A stretch of DNA of 64,000 nucleotides from Chelonoidis abingdonii (lineage: Eukaryota; Chordata; Testudines; Testudinidae). The notes under the pieces were generated by a model. It made no database searches and was not told the DNA's origin. It saw only the letters and a program-made list of their open reading frames with translations. Location: contig NC_133771.1 of the NCBI RefSeq assembly GCF_003597395.2, forward strand, positions 47,813,196 to 47,877,195, in the 5' to 3' direction. Below are positions 11,385 through 23,224 of this stretch, in pieces (the stretch's first letter is position 1; each line of letters starts with the position of its first letter). A program made the translations under genes and the position numbers.

Positions 11385-12270
11385 GGCTACCCTCTGACTA
11401 TAACCTCAATGTGTTATCCTTTCTCAGACTTCCTTTCATCAATGGGCACATCTACAGACTCGCTTCATGTGCTGCACAAATCTAGGTGGCAAACTCATAT
11501 AGTTTGCAACTGTGGATGGATCCATTTGGGGTATATGTATTTGACATAATGGATTGGAGGTATTACTAGAGCTTGTAAGAATCTGTGGACAAAATACGAC
11601 GAAAAGGAGAAGACAGATGTAGATGAGGGACAGAAGAGACACAGAGGTAGTAAGGATTGTATAAAAAGAGGAGGAAAGGAGAGTGAGGTTGGTCAGGTGA
11701 CAAACTATCTGACTTGGATGTGAGGCCAACCATCAGGAGGAGGACAGAAAGGAGGAAACCTGACTGCTAAGATATCAGTAACAGAATTCATTTTCAGTCT
11801 GGCGGGGAAATGGCTTCGCTTAAGGACATTCCTGGTTTGAGGTGGCACAGATGGAGCTTAATATGGATTGCCCAATGGAAAAGTGGCAACCTTAATTGGA
11901 TCCTTTCTAATTCTCAAAACCTCTCCATTTTGTTCAAAAGGGAATTCTGCCTAAGTAAACTATTGTAGTTAAGAGTTAGGAATGCAGAGAGGTTTGAGTT
12001 CTTCTGATCCTTTTAGATAAAACTGAAGCGATTCACCAACACTTTTATCTGATTTCCTAGGGAGAACTAATAGCACTACTGCAGCTGTTATATTAGCACT
12101 TGACTGCACAGTCACTGGGATATATGACACGCTGTCATCTTAAGAGCAAGTGCAGTCACTACAACAGTGTGAATACTTGTGTACCATTGCAAACAATTTT
12201 GCTGGTGGATACCTAGTGAATGATATACATGCTAGAGAGTCACAATTACACCTGCATTGACAAAATACTC
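11385..12270. other. Intron sequence, nothing identified
   Basis: No exon or confidently assignable repeat. A purine-rich stretch lies at about 11600-11760. Confidence 0.45.
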
Positions 12271-12274
12271 TAGG

Positions 12275-12380
12275 GTAGATAAGGGTCCAGTGACTTGCCC
12301 ACGGTCACACAGGAAGTCTATGGCGGAGCTGGGAATAGAATCTCACTTGCCTGATGCCCAGTTTTGTAGCAACACAGCCT
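12275..12380 (+). mobile_element. CORE/MIR-type SINE fragment
   Basis: Contains GTGACTTGCCCACGGTCACA followed by CAGGAAGTCTATGGCGGAGC, the diagnostic 3' half of the MIR-like SINE core of amniotes. Confidence 0.7.
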
Positions 12381-12384
12381 TCCA

Positions 12385-14350
12385 CTACTAACTATATTGT
12401 TTTTCTCAGTACAAAATATACAAACAGCTTCTTGAAACTCTATTTCTGTTCTCTCCTGCACTCTAAAACATTTGGGGAATGGAGCATGACTATGTTTAGT
12501 GGACTGATTGAAGCAGTTTGCAAAACAGAAAATATATCTTTTCCAATGAGGCAAAGTGAAGTTTGGAATAAACAACTGAAAATTTCAAACACAATCACTT
12601 TCATATTAAAGGGACATTTAGTAGAATGATGCCATCACAACATGTACAGCTGTTCTTGTAAATAAGTAAATCCATAACCCAAATGAATCCATTCAGTATG
12701 TATTACTTCTGTGGTGGCATTGATACACATAGAGTATATTTTACATGTAGGGACATTAACTTTACAATTCAAGTGAAATATCAAATGTTTAAAAACCAAC
12801 TACTTTTAATGATTAGCCCAATCAAAGAAAAATGGATATTATATGCTAACACCCTCAGCTCCCTGTAATGTATTAAAGAAGCAAACAATAATTTCATATT
12901 TACCATGTTACATTTTAGTAGTTGGGTTCTTGAACAATGTCTCTTTGTATCCAAAATTCTTTTAGGCCCACACATGCCTATTCAGAAAATATCTTGCTAG
13001 AAGTCCCTCTAGAAATCATTGCTGAACAGTGAAAAATAACATCTCTCCTTCAATCGATCATACATATCTATATTGTTGTTTAAAACCTGTCCTTTTTTCC
13101 CCCACTGCAAGCTGCATCCTACACATGGACAGCAGTTTGGAAAAAGAGACATACAAGTCACCAGTCCACTGAGTTTCCTTAGCACAGAACTGGTAAGAAG
13201 ATTTTTTTTTAGACCGTGCTACATTGCATCTTTGTAAAATATCTTGTAGAGACAACTGAAGGATTGATATTGGGTTTTGTTATTCAGTAAATATTTTGAG
13301 ATTATTGTTTTTAATGTAAAAAAATCTGGCTTGAAATCTATTGTTAATTACATCTGGCTGCAGTCCTTAATAGAACAAAGTCCCAATTTACTTCATTTGT
13401 GCTCAGTTAAGGACCAGTTAATCTCTGGTATTTTACAAAATGTTTCATTGGTCTGAAATAGTGTTAATGAGAACACGTTTAGGTCTCAGCTGTACTTTGT
13501 AATATACGGATTTCTGTTTTGTAAGACCAAGCACCTGTGGTAGATGGTTGTATCAGACACTCATAGCTGCCTGGTTGTGTGGTAGAAGGCTGGGCAGACC
13601 CTTAGACTCTGTGGGGTGGGAGGGAGGATTCTCTGCTCCTTAGACTCTGGTCATACAAATGATGCTTTGCCTAAACCACTGAATTAAGATAACTTGGAAT
13701 AAATTACTCTTATTCTGGACGAATCATGGGTTTAATCGTGAATAACTCATCCTGTAGACAAGCCTTGAGACTCCTTTGAAAATCCAAGCCACAGTGCTGT
13801 AAATGTATACAGCTCTTTATACCCATTGGTTCCCTGCCCCATGAATTTGCAGTCTTAAAAAGATGCCCAGATATAAGGCATGGCACAGGTCTGCAGTTCA
13901 GAACAAAAGAGGAGATATCTGTTGAAAAGCTGATGTTTTAAGGAGGGATTGAAAGAAATGGAAATGAGTAGTTTGTAGATGAAGACAGGGAGAAAGTCTG
14001 AAGTATAGGAGGGGCAGAACGCTGAATATTTTTATCTTTTTTTGGGGGGCCAAAAAGTTACTTTTTGAGGAAACACAAACTTGTCCACATTTTTCAAGTT
14101 TTCATCAAAGCCCCCAAATCCTCAAACTATTTTTTGTTTTTGAAAACTTTTTAACCAAAATATGAAAAATTGCACATAAATAAGTAAATTTACCTTATTA
14201 TATCAGCTGTAGTGAAAGTAAATTAAAAAAAAGCAGATGGGAGCAGTGGGTCAACAGAATTAGGGATGTTCATAGGGAAGAGGAGACAGTAAGACTGAAA
14301 TGAGAGCAGAGATGCAGGTGGGGGGACAAATGAAAGTAGCACCTACGATA
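12385..14350. other. Intron sequence, nothing identified
   Basis: AT-rich DNA. The T- and A-rich part at about 14030-14175 (TTTTTGAGGAAAC, TTTTCAAGTTTTCATC) resembles other T-rich stretches near 27.0 and 51.4 kb and may be a very old MITE. No exon seen. Confidence 0.4.
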
Positions 14351-14353
14351 TAA

Positions 14354-14749
14354 AGGGCCGCCCCCCACAAGACCTTTTTGGGGCCCCTGGAACGGGGTCC
14401 TTCACTGGCTCCGGGGTCTCCGGAAAACTCTCGTGGGGCCCGGGCCCCCAGAGCTTCTTCTGCTCCAGGTTTTCGGCAGCAATTTGGTGGCGGGGGGTCC
14501 TTCCGCTCTGGGACCCATTGCAGAAGTGCCCTGAAGACCCACGGCAGAAGGTCTTTCCGCCCCAGAACCTGCTGCCAAAGTGCTGGGTCTTCGGCGGCAA
14601 TTCGGCAGTGGGGGCCCCCCGCTGCGGGTCTTCGGGCACTTCGGCTGTGGGTCCCGGAGCAGAAGGATCCCCCGCAGACGAATTACTTTCAAAGTGGGGG
14701 CCCCCCTCTGCCAAAGACCCCAGGGCCCCTGAATCCTCTGGGCGGCCCT
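14354..14749. mobile_element. GC-rich non-autonomous DNA element
   Basis: An isolated GC island in AT-rich DNA, bounded by perfect 10-bp inverted ends AGGGCCGCCC (14354-14363) and GGGCGGCCCT (14740-14749). Internal repeats of CTTCGGCGGC/GGGTCTTCGG type occur. The overlapping frames on both strands are composition artefacts. No matching 8-bp flanks, so class is uncertain. Confidence 0.6.
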
Positions 14750-15495
14750 GACAATAGAGACAGTTAAAACCGACTTGTGTGTGATTGTACCCTTTCTCTT
14801 TTATGTACAAGGATGGACTTTGCCTTTTAACTTCCGCAAAACAGTATAGGTGAGAATGAATTTGGGGCCTGAGTCAGCAGTTCTTAACGAGGGGCAAAGA
14901 TGCCTTTGTTTTGATGGGAATTTTGCCTGAGTAAGATATACAGGACAACGCAATCTGTGATGTCATCCTTCTCATGAATCAGGCATGGGCAGTCATTCCT
15001 AATGATTGAAGCAGTACTTAAGCCAAGGATTGGAGCAAGACTCACCAGAACAAGAAGACTGGGGCAGGACAGGAATACAGCTGAAGCAAGGCTGGAACAA
15101 GGCAGGCACAGAAGCAATCACAGCTGCAGGCATAAGTATTGAGCAGCCACAGGGCTTAAGCACAGGTCTAGTGACACCTCCCAGCCTGATCAGGATGTTC
15201 CACTGCAGGTCAGCTAACTGGTCCCAGGTCCATCTGCAGGCCTGAAGTCCTGACAATCCTACCCTTCCTTTGTTGGCGCAATTCAACATGATCATTAATT
15301 TCATGCTGACAAGAGGCTGAGGCCTGGACATTCAGGATGTTTTAAGTCAGTACTGAGGTGTCTTGGATAGAGTTACATTTTAAAGAGTTTGCAGTACCTG
15401 CCCTGTGTCATACTTTCAACAATACTATTAGTGCTTTACTTTCAGCAACAAGTTCACTCAAATATAAGCAGAGCAAAAAACATTATCTACTCAGG

Positions 15496-15770
15496 GCAGG
15501 TCAACACTACTGGTTAAGTCAATCTAACTTACCTCACTCAGAGGTGTGAAAAAGCCCTCTCACCCGAGCAACACAAGATCTGTGCTGTCCGCACTGGCGC
15601 TACATAGGTGGGAGACACTATCCTGCCGACATAGCTTATGCTTCTAGCTGAGATGGAGTAACTATGCCAATGGAAGAGCGCTTTCTCATTGTCATAGCGT
15701 GGCTTCACGAGATGCGCTACAGCAGTGCAGCTGTGCCAATGTAGAGCTGTGGTGTAATCTTGCCTTCAGA
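15496..15770. mobile_element. Degraded MITE of the GTCTACACT type
   Basis: Internal order (GGTTAAGTCAATCTAACTTA, then AGGTGTGAAAAAGCCC, GCTACATAGGTGGGAGACAC and GATGCGCTACAGCAGTGCAG) follows a common turtle MITE. The terminal repeats are eroded: GGGCAGGTCAACACTAC is visible on the left only. Confidence 0.55.
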
Positions 15771-15774
15771 CTAG

Positions 15775-17180
15775 TATTTCTACCCTGCTTGGACAATGGC
15801 AAGCTTTTGACAGAATTCATTGCCTTGGTTTCATTAGCAGATTCTAGCTTGTGGGGCCTGAGTGGTGGAAAGTCCGAAAGGCGCGGGATAGAGTAATGCA
15901 AAGCACCCATGGCCCCACTCCAAGCTGGTCAACCCACAGAGTGGGCAGAGCTGAACAGGACTAGGAGGGAGTTGGGAACTGGGAGGTGCACTAACTAGGT
16001 GCTGTTCTGCCACAGCCCCAGATGTTATTTAAACCCCCCCCAGTGAAATTCCTAGTGCAGTGAAATTGCTGTCTGCTCTCCCCCAGGGATGACTCCTCTT
16101 CTGCTGAAGATGTCTCCACGGGTGGAGGAAGAATACACTTTGCACTTCCTGAGGCTGAGGGATGATTTTGGCCCAATACTTATAGCAAACGTTCAAATCC
16201 CAAATAAAGGATGGCGCTAGTTAGCTAGAGTTTCCTGTGCCTCACATGTCTACTGAGATTACTTTTAACTTATAAATGTAACAGTTCACATAGTATTTCC
16301 CATCAAATGGAAAACTGAAAAGATGTTAAATGAGACCACTGTTGGGAATGCCTGGTGTGGCTAGTACCTAGCATCGTTGTTACAGTGACCTGACCCCCTC
16401 TTCTCCACACATGCACATATGCACTTGCGAAAGCCAGTGTTGGGCTTCACACAGAGAGTGGGGAGTTGGATCCAGTTGGAGCCGGCTACTTAAAAAATGG
16501 GGTCCTTTCCCCTTTTTTAAAAAATTACCATTGCATTTTTAATATCACCAATAATCAATAGAAAAGTAATCCCTGAAAAATAAATTCAAAAATGTGCCTC
16601 AGCTGGGTTTCAAACCGTGTAACCTCCCTCAGAAGAAGTGCTCCTCCCTACTGGGAGTATCATGCTGGTATCTCTAATGCTGATCCTTCAGGGGCCCTCG
16701 TATTGAAGCAAAGGAAACATCATAATTTTAGTTCTGATGGGAGTTGAATGTGTATGGAAGCTGTGGCACATTAGTTAACCATTGTGAAATGACTGGCAGT
16801 GAGAATATCACAGCAGGCCATGTTGGGAGATCAGTGCTAAGCTGCATGCAGATCTGGTACTGACTTCGCTGAGAGGAGAAGCAATTATGGTGAACTCCCT
16901 CTGGCACCCAACCATCTAGACATGTTTAGAAACTACAGTGCAAATGACTGATGCATGCTAACATAAAATTAAATTAAAGTTCCTCATTAACATCATCCTG
17001 GAGGACTGATCTCTCAACCATGACAGATATAAGCAGAGATTTATTTCTGTTCTCTGTGCTTGACTTGATAATTATGTTTCCTTAAGAGATAGTAGGTGTA
17101 GCTTTTAGATTAGGAAAATAAGAAAAATTATGTGATGGAAAATCATGAGAGAGCACTCCTAGAGCATTGTGTGACTTACC
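15775..17180. other. Intron sequence, nothing identified
   Basis: Mixed-composition intron DNA. No exon or assignable repeat recognised. Confidence 0.45.
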
Positions 17181-17184
17181 CTGA

Positions 17185-19185
17185 GGCCACGTCTACACTA
17201 CAGGATAATATCGAATTAGCTAAAATCGGTTTTATAAAACTGATATTATAAATTCGATTTCATGCGGCCACACTAGGCCACATTAATTCGCCGTTGTGCT
17301 CCATGGTCCGAGGCTAATGTTGATTTCTGAGTGTTGCATTTGTGGGTAGTTCTTCCGTAGCTTATCCATTAGTTCTCTGCAGTCTCCCCGCTCCCTTGGA
17401 ATTCTGGGTTGAATCATTTTGTCGCGGGTGCGGTTGGGGTAAATGTCGTCAGTCATTCCTTCCTCCGGGAAAACATCAGCTGACAATCCTTTCGGTGCCT
17501 TTTTCCCTGTTGCCCTGCAGACGCCATAGAACGGCAACCATGGAGCCCATTCAGCTTTTTTTTTTCTGGCCACCGTATGTGTACTGGATGCCGCGGACAG
17601 AGCAGGCGATACTCCGCGCTACACAGCAGCATTCACTTGCTTTTGCATGATAGCAGAGATGGTTACCAGTCGTTTCGTACCGTTTACTGCTGGAGTAAAC
17701 CGGCAATGAGATGACGGTTATCTCTCCCCCTCTGTACTGTCCGCTGCTACCATGAGTGCCCCTGGCTGAAATCGGCTGAGGGGGCGCAACGCAAAAGCAA
17801 AATTGGGATTGACTCGGAAGTCAATCCCTCCCTTATGGTTTCAAAATAGAGTCAGTCCTGCCTAGAAAAGGGCAAGTGTATTAGAGGACCAGTGTAACAG
17901 AGAGCACAGCTGCTCCTTGTCAGTATTCACAGGGGGTGCCCCTGCAACAACCCCACCCTTTGCTTCCCTTCTCCCCTTACCTCCTGGGCTACCGTGGCAG
18001 TGTCCGCCCATTGTGTCATGAAGTAATAAAGAATGCAGATAAGAAACACTGATTAGTGACATAAATGAGGGGAGGCAGCCTCCCGGCGCGATGACAGTCA
18101 GGAGGACATTAACGGTGTGGGGGAGGAGAGCACAGTATGCTGCTGTATGACAGTCCAGGCAGTACAGAATCTTTTCTTTACACAGGAAGGGATGGGCTGA
18201 TTGTACCATCTACTGGGAATAACTGGGAGTCATTCCATTTACCCAGGCGCCCCCGGCCAGCCTCACCTAAGGCCAGCCAGGAGCACTCACGGCTGATGGT
18301 GACGATGGATCATCAGTCTATTGCACCGCCTACACCGGGGAGGAGAGAGAGCAGATACTGCTCTTCACTGCTGCAGCATCGCGTCTACCAGCAGCATTCA
18401 GTACACATAGGGTGACATTGAAAGAAGTCAGAAATATTTCTTTCCCTTTTCTTCACGTGGTGGTGGGGGGGGGAAGAAACTGAGGAGCTCTTCCTGAACC
18501 ATGCCAGACACTGTGTTTGAACCTACAGACATTGGGAGGTCAGCCAAGACATGCAATACTTTTCAGAGACTGCTGTGGACTGTGGGATAGCTGGAGTCCT
18601 CAGTACCCCCTCCCTCCCTCCATGAGCGTCCATTTGTGATTCGTTGGCTTTCCGTTACACTTGTTCATGCAGCCTGTGTAGCCTGAGAGATTTTTTTCAA
18701 ACGCTTTGGCATTTGTCTACTGTAACGGAGCTCTGATACAACACATTGTCTCCCATATAAGCGATCAGAGCCACTGTCTCCCGTACGTCCATGCTGGAGC
18801 TCTTTTTGATTGTGGGACTGCATTGGCCACCCGTGCTGATCAGAGCTCCACGCTGGGCAAACAGGAAATGTAATTCAAAGTTCACCAGGGCTTTTCCTGT
18901 TTACCTGCCGCTGCATCCGAGTTCAGATTGCTGTCCAGAGCGGTCAGTGGTGCACTGTGGGATACCTGGCGAGAGGCCAATAACGTCGATTTCCGTCCAC
19001 ACTAACTGTATCCGATATTGTTAATATCGAAATTTAGCGCTACTCCTCTCGTCGGGGAGGAGTACAGAAATCGATTTAAAGAGCCCTTTATATCGATATA
19101 AAGGGCGTTGTAGTGTGGACGGGTACAGCGTTAAATCGATTTAACGCTCTTTAAATCGATTTAAACGCGTAGTGTAGACCAGGCC
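17185..19185. mobile_element. 2,001-bp Harbinger-like element without an intact transposase
   Basis: Inverted ends GGCCACGTCTACACTAC and GTAGTGTAGACCAGGCC are flanked by TGA on both sides (17182-17184 and 19186-19188), a 3-bp duplication compatible with PIF/Harbinger. The right end carries palindromic TTTAAATCGATTTAAA-type subterminal repeats (19070-19165), and the left end a matching AT-rich palindrome (17206-17262). The interior contains CGGCAACCATGGAGCCCATT and other blocks that I recognise from a common turtle repeat. Reading frames inside are short (at most 115 codons) and no DDE motif is evident, so the copy is a deletion derivative. Harbinger transposase would be required in trans. Confidence 0.8.
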
Positions 19186-19295
19186 TGAGAGAGGACAGAT
19201 GGAACTACAGCACTACATTGTAGGAGTGTAATTCAGTTTTCTCACAGACAAACTTCCAGTTGAAGTTAATTTTGAAACTTACTGCTATAGCACTA

Positions 19296-19372
19296 AGTAT
19301 CAGAGAGGTAGCTGTGTTAGTCTATCCACAAAAACAATGAGTCCGGTGGCACCTTACTCCTTGTTGTTTTTG
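19296..19372 (-). repeat. 3' tail of a Penelope-like or related retroelement
   Basis: CAGAGAGGTAGCTGTGTTAG followed by ATCCACAAAAACAATGAG and GGTGGCACCTTA is the reverse complement of the tail seen at the end of the Penelope-like copy near 11.3 kb. Confidence 0.65.
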
Positions 19373-19502
19373 CTATAGCACTGTTAGCAGAAAGAAGGCC
19401 AGTTCAAAACCCTTGGGATTCCTGCTTGTAGCACAATACAATATTATATATATATAAGTCTCCACACTGCAACTGAAACAAGAGGCTTTGGATTATCTAG
19501 TG

Positions 19503-19743
19503 CATAGGTTTTCAAACTTTTTTTGCTGGGAACTCTTTGGAAAGTATTTCAGGCTGTGATGACCCCTGCCTCCCAAATAGTGACAACTCCCCCATATCAT
19601 GATACCCTTATTTCTGTTCTGCTACTAGCAGTGACGCTGCCTTCAGAGCTGGGCACCTGGCCAGCAGCCACTACTCTCGTGACTCCCCTACAATAGTCTT
19701 CTGACACCCTTTTGGGTCGGGACTCCCCATTTGAGAAATGCTG
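19503..19743. mobile_element. hAT MITE (241 bp)
   Basis: Left end CATAGGTTTTCAAACTTTTT and right end CCATTTGAGAAATGCTG are imperfect inverted repeats. Flanks ATCTAGTG (19495-19502) and ATCTGATG (19744-19751) agree at 6 of 8 positions, compatible with an aged hAT duplication. Confidence 0.6.
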
Positions 19744-19789
19744 ATCTGATGGGTGCAAAAATAATACTTCACATTTATAGAGCATCTTA

Positions 19790-19950
19790 TAGCGAAGGAT
19801 CTCAGTGCCTGATGAATATTGAGTTAAACATCACAATTCCACTCTTTATCCCCATTTTACAAGAAGGAAAGTGAATCACAGAAGTAAGTGACTTGCCCAA
19901 GGTCACACAGCAAGGCTTCAGCAGAGACAGAAGAGCCCTATTGTTTTTTT
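19790..19950 (+). mobile_element. CORE/MIR-type SINE
   Basis: ATCCCCATTTTACAAGAAGG is followed by AAGTGACTTGCCCAAGGTCA and CACAGCAAGGCTTC. This is a longer copy than the one at 12275. Confidence 0.8.
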
Positions 19951-20499
19951 ATGTATTCTGTGCTTTAGCCATAAAACTATCTTTACCCTTTGAGTGCATT
20001 GCTTGCTTCAACCCATGTCGACAAGTCTGAAACAACAGCTGCAGTTGTATGAATTGCACTAGCAAAATTAATTTAAATATTGTTGAAAGGAACTATTTCA
20101 TCTGCATGTCAAATAACAGATTCTAGAATACCTTTTATCCAACTATTTTCTAGTTCTTTAGAGACGTAAATTTTCACAACACTTTTGTACTTAGGTAAGT
20201 TTTATTATATCCCTCTTATTAATTACATCCATCTGGCACCAAAGCTGCACAGAGCCAAAACAAATGTTTTCCATCCCTCCCTGTCATTGGCTGCTGCTTC
20301 TTTGTGCTCTATGCTGTTGAGATTGACTGTTCTGCCCTGCCTGCTAAGGGTTCTTCCTAAGATTTCTCTTAATCACTCTTGTTTCCTCACAGAGTTGATT
20401 TTCATTTGACAGCTTCATGAGTGAGTCTGTATGTTGGAATCTGGAGTGCATGCCCTAAACCTGTCCAACACTTCCTTCTATTCTTGTGGAGATGAGCTG

Positions 20500-20927
20500 C
20501 CAGTCTGTAATTTCTTGAATCTCTTCATTGGCAATAGTGTCTCCATTCAATGCTCAGAATCTTTTGTAGGCACTTATTTACAAAGGCATCTAGTGTCTAT
20601 CTAACATTTAAATAGATTTCCAGCTTTCACAGCCGTATATTAGCACTGAGATTATGTTTGAGTTGCAAAATCTCAGTTTTGCTTTGGTACTGAGTATATC
20701 TTTGATTTCCATACTTTGCTGAATTTAGTGAATGTTGTGGATACATTTCCTATCCTTGATGTCACTTCTTTCTTGAGGTCTCTGTTGGCTAGTATGGTGC
20801 TGCCCAGGTAGACCAACTGTTCTGCTTTCTTGAAGTTTTTGCCTTCTAATATAACATCACTGTCTGATGTTTGTGTTTGCTCTGGTGTAACTGATCTGAG
20901 CCCTGCTTGACCTGCTATTTTTGCCAA
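20500..20927 (-). pseudogene. LINE reverse transcriptase C-terminal fragment (clade uncertain)
   Basis: The minus strand encodes QLVYLGSTILANRDLKKEVT followed, after a one-base frame change near 20685, by NIISVLIYGCESW. These are the L-G-S-x-I and L-Y-G-x-E-x-W blocks that follow the catalytic RT motifs in several LINE clades. It does not look like CR1. An RTE-like or Jockey-like clade is possible. Frameshifted and truncated. Confidence 0.6.
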
Positions 20928-20931
20928 GGTG

Positions 20932-21124
20932 ATTAATAGATACCCATTAATGGCTATTAACCAGGATGGGTAAGGAATGGTGTTCCTAGCCTCTGTTTGC
21001 TAGAGGATGGAGATGGATGGCAGGAGAGAGATCACTCGATCATTACCTGTTAGGTTCATTCTCTCTGGGGCACCTGGCATTGGCCACTGTCCGACCCAGT
21101 ACCGCCATTCTTATGTTCTTAATA
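20932..21124 (+). mobile_element. CR1 LINE 3' end
   Basis: Runs from the terminal reading-frame remnant (ATGGCTATTAACCAGGATGG) through GGCAGGAGAGAGATCACTCG and GGGGCACCTGGCATTGGCCA to the 3' end CGCCATTCTTATGTTCTTAA. Colinear with the longer copy at 38.2-38.7 kb. Confidence 0.85.
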
Positions 21125-21329
21125 TTGCTGTATATTTCTTCTCTCTCACTTTACCCAGTAAAAGCTAACTATCTGGAAGATGAAACATAAGTATTTTGAA
21201 GATAGGTAAGCTTAGTATTTTGTCTACAAAAGGTACAAGATTGATTCTGAGGTATGCTTTGGACTAAAATAACTACTGCTTCCCCCCTATACTCTAGGCC
21301 AGTAGTCTTGTCAGAGAAAGGAATTAGGT

Positions 21330-21835
21330 TGATTTGTTCTTGACAAATCTACATTGGCTATTACTTATTACCCTATTATCCGCTAGGTACTTACAAACTG
21401 ATTGTTTACTAATCTGTTCCAGTAGCTTTCAAGGTATTGAAGTTAGGCTGACTGCTGCTCTTTGTTTCCGTTTTTGAAGGTAGGCGCTATGTTTGCCCTT
21501 CTCCAGTCCTCTGAGATCTCAGCCATCTTCCCTGAGTTCTTAAAGATAATTGCTAATGGTTCTGAGGTTGCTTCAGCTAGTCTCTTAAATATCCTAGCAT
21601 GAATTTCATCAGGTTGTGCCATATTAAATAGATCTAATTTATTTAAATTTACTTTAACCTGTTCTTTCCCTATTCCGGTTTGTGTTCCTTCCCTCTTTTT
21701 CTTAATATTAATTGTGTTACGTGTCTGGTCACAGTTAACCTTTCCAGTGAAGACTGAAGCAAAATAAGCATTAAACACCTCCTCCCTTTTTTCCTTGCCT
21801 GTTCTTCTGAACAAGCTATACTCCATTATACCAAT
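21330..21835 (-). pseudogene. CR1 pol fragment (linker before RT and RT start)
   Basis: An open minus-strand stretch of 127 codons at 21443-21826. NAYFASVFTGK lies near its start, then PDEIHARIFKRLAE, and near its end SEDWRRANIAPTFKNGNKE, the order found in CR1 ORF2 at the start of the RT domain. The catalytic Y-x-D-D region is missing. Diverged, not functional. Confidence 0.8.
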
Positions 21836-21839
21836 ATCC

Positions 21840-22140
21840 TGATCGTGGGGATGATATCACCAAATCTCAGTGATGTCATTTGTCATAATTTAACTTGCAT
21901 ACTATCGTAACGAGCGCTATGCCCTCTGAGTGTATATTGCCACTTCTTGTTTATTCCCCATACACCTTGCATTTACGTAGAGACATAAAGATGCTCAGAT
22001 TCCCCGACGGTTTCCCTCTAGTTGCTTCCCATCCCTCCCCCAAAATCTAACCCTCTGTTAAGGTTATATTTTTTATACCTTCCTGTCATCTTTTGTCACC
22101 TGCCCCTTGAAACATAGTTTAAAGCCCTCCTCACTAGGTT
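21840..22140. other. Interval between CR1 fragments
   Basis: Separates the minus-strand CR1 pol fragment from the esterase-domain fragment. Normal CR1 would have an apurinic endonuclease domain here, roughly a kilobase; no such motif was found. Either an internal deletion or two separate insertions. Confidence 0.4.
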
Positions 22141-22146
22141 GGTGAG

Positions 22147-22500
22147 TCAGTGTCTAAAGATGCTTTTCCTCTTCTTTGTCAAGTGGACCCCATCTCTTCC
22201 CAGCAGTCCTCTTTCCTGAAACAGCATGCCAGTGTTGAGGAAGCCAAAGCGCAGCCATGAGTTCAACTCCAGGATGTGTCTGTCCCCGCCTGGGCCCTTA
22301 CCCCCAACTGGGAGGATGCATGAGAATACCACCTGTGCCCTGACTCCTTCACCTTTGCTTCCAGGGCCATACCTGACAGTATCATTCTTGCCCACAGCGA
22401 TGAGCACTATGGGGTGGTCATCTGAGGGATTGACAAGGCTCAGCAACCTTTCCATGATGTCACAGATGCAGGCTTCAGGAAGGCAGATCACATCCTGTAA
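22147..22500 (-). pseudogene. CR1-type ORF1 esterase (SGNH) domain relic
   Basis: Open minus-strand stretch of 114 codons. Residues 32-38 read A-V-G-K-N-D-T, the block III Gly-x-Asn-Asp position of SGNH hydrolases. Residues 98-105 read G-R-D-G-V-H-L-T, the Asp-x-x-His block V with the catalytic His. Between them AQVVFSCILPVGGKG matches the family core. CR1 ORF1 proteins carry this esterase-like domain. The block I catalytic Ser region is not present in the fragment. This is a retroelement fragment, not a host gene. Confidence 0.7.
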
Positions 22501-22619
22501 CAGATGTCAGATCGGCAGATGGACGCCTTTGTCTCCCTTAGAAGAGGGTCCCTGAACACCACCACCATATGTCTCTTCCTCTTGGATGTAGTGCCCTAAG
22601 CCTCTCATCCTTGGAGGGA

Positions 22620-23220
22620 TGTCCAAGTTTCCACTAAGCTGTGCAACCATGCAGCAGGCTATCAAGGGCCACTCAGGTGGGGAGAGGTGCCTCTGCCCTG
22701 GTCCCAGCCCTGGAGCTGCTGTGGCTGGGAAGAGGCACATCTCTCCTGGCCTCAGGATGCTGCAGTGAGGAAGGCTGGGGGGAGCCCTCTCTTTTCAGTG
22801 CAGCCCCAGCACAGGTTACACCCCAAACTGCCTCATCCCCAGCCCCACCCCAGAACCCGCACCACCCCCTGCACCCCAGTCCTCTTCCCCAGCCATGAGA
22901 CCCCTCCTGCAGCTTGAATCCCTCATCCCCAGCCCCACCCTAGAGCCCTCACTCCCAGCTGGAGACCTCACTCCCCACATCACAATGCTTTGCCTCAACT
23001 CTAAGCCCCCTCCCACACCCCAACCCCCTTATCTCTAGCCCCACACCAAAGCCCACACCCCCAGCCAGAGCCCTCACCCCTCCACCCCATGCTGTACCGT
23101 AGCCTTGAGACCCCTCCCACACTCCGAACCCCTCAGCCCCACCACACATCACCTCTATATTGGTGCACATAACAAAATTCAAGCTGCACATGGATGTAAA
23201 AGATTAGAGGGAACATTGAG
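22620..23220. mobile_element. hAT-like element with an internal C-rich minisatellite
   Basis: The left end CAAGTTTCCACTAAGCTGTG and right end TTAGAGGGAACATTG are imperfect inverted repeats (consensus-like AAGTTCCCTCTAA). Both flanks contain a GGGATGT block (22616-22622 and 23221-23227) but not at exactly matching offsets. The interior 22790-23135 is a degenerate array of CCCCAGCC, GAGCCCTCAC and CACCCC units. Frames on both strands here are composition artefacts. Confidence 0.65.
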
Positions 23221-23224
23221 GGGA

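Noticed and set aside
14343..14810. 155-codon minus-strand protein
   Set aside because: GC-rich palindromic transposon sequence with open frames on both strands, typical of composition bias.
22147..22491. Host esterase gene
   Set aside because: GKND and DGVHLT blocks match the esterase domain of CR1 ORF1, and the neighbourhood holds CR1 pol fragments in the same orientation.
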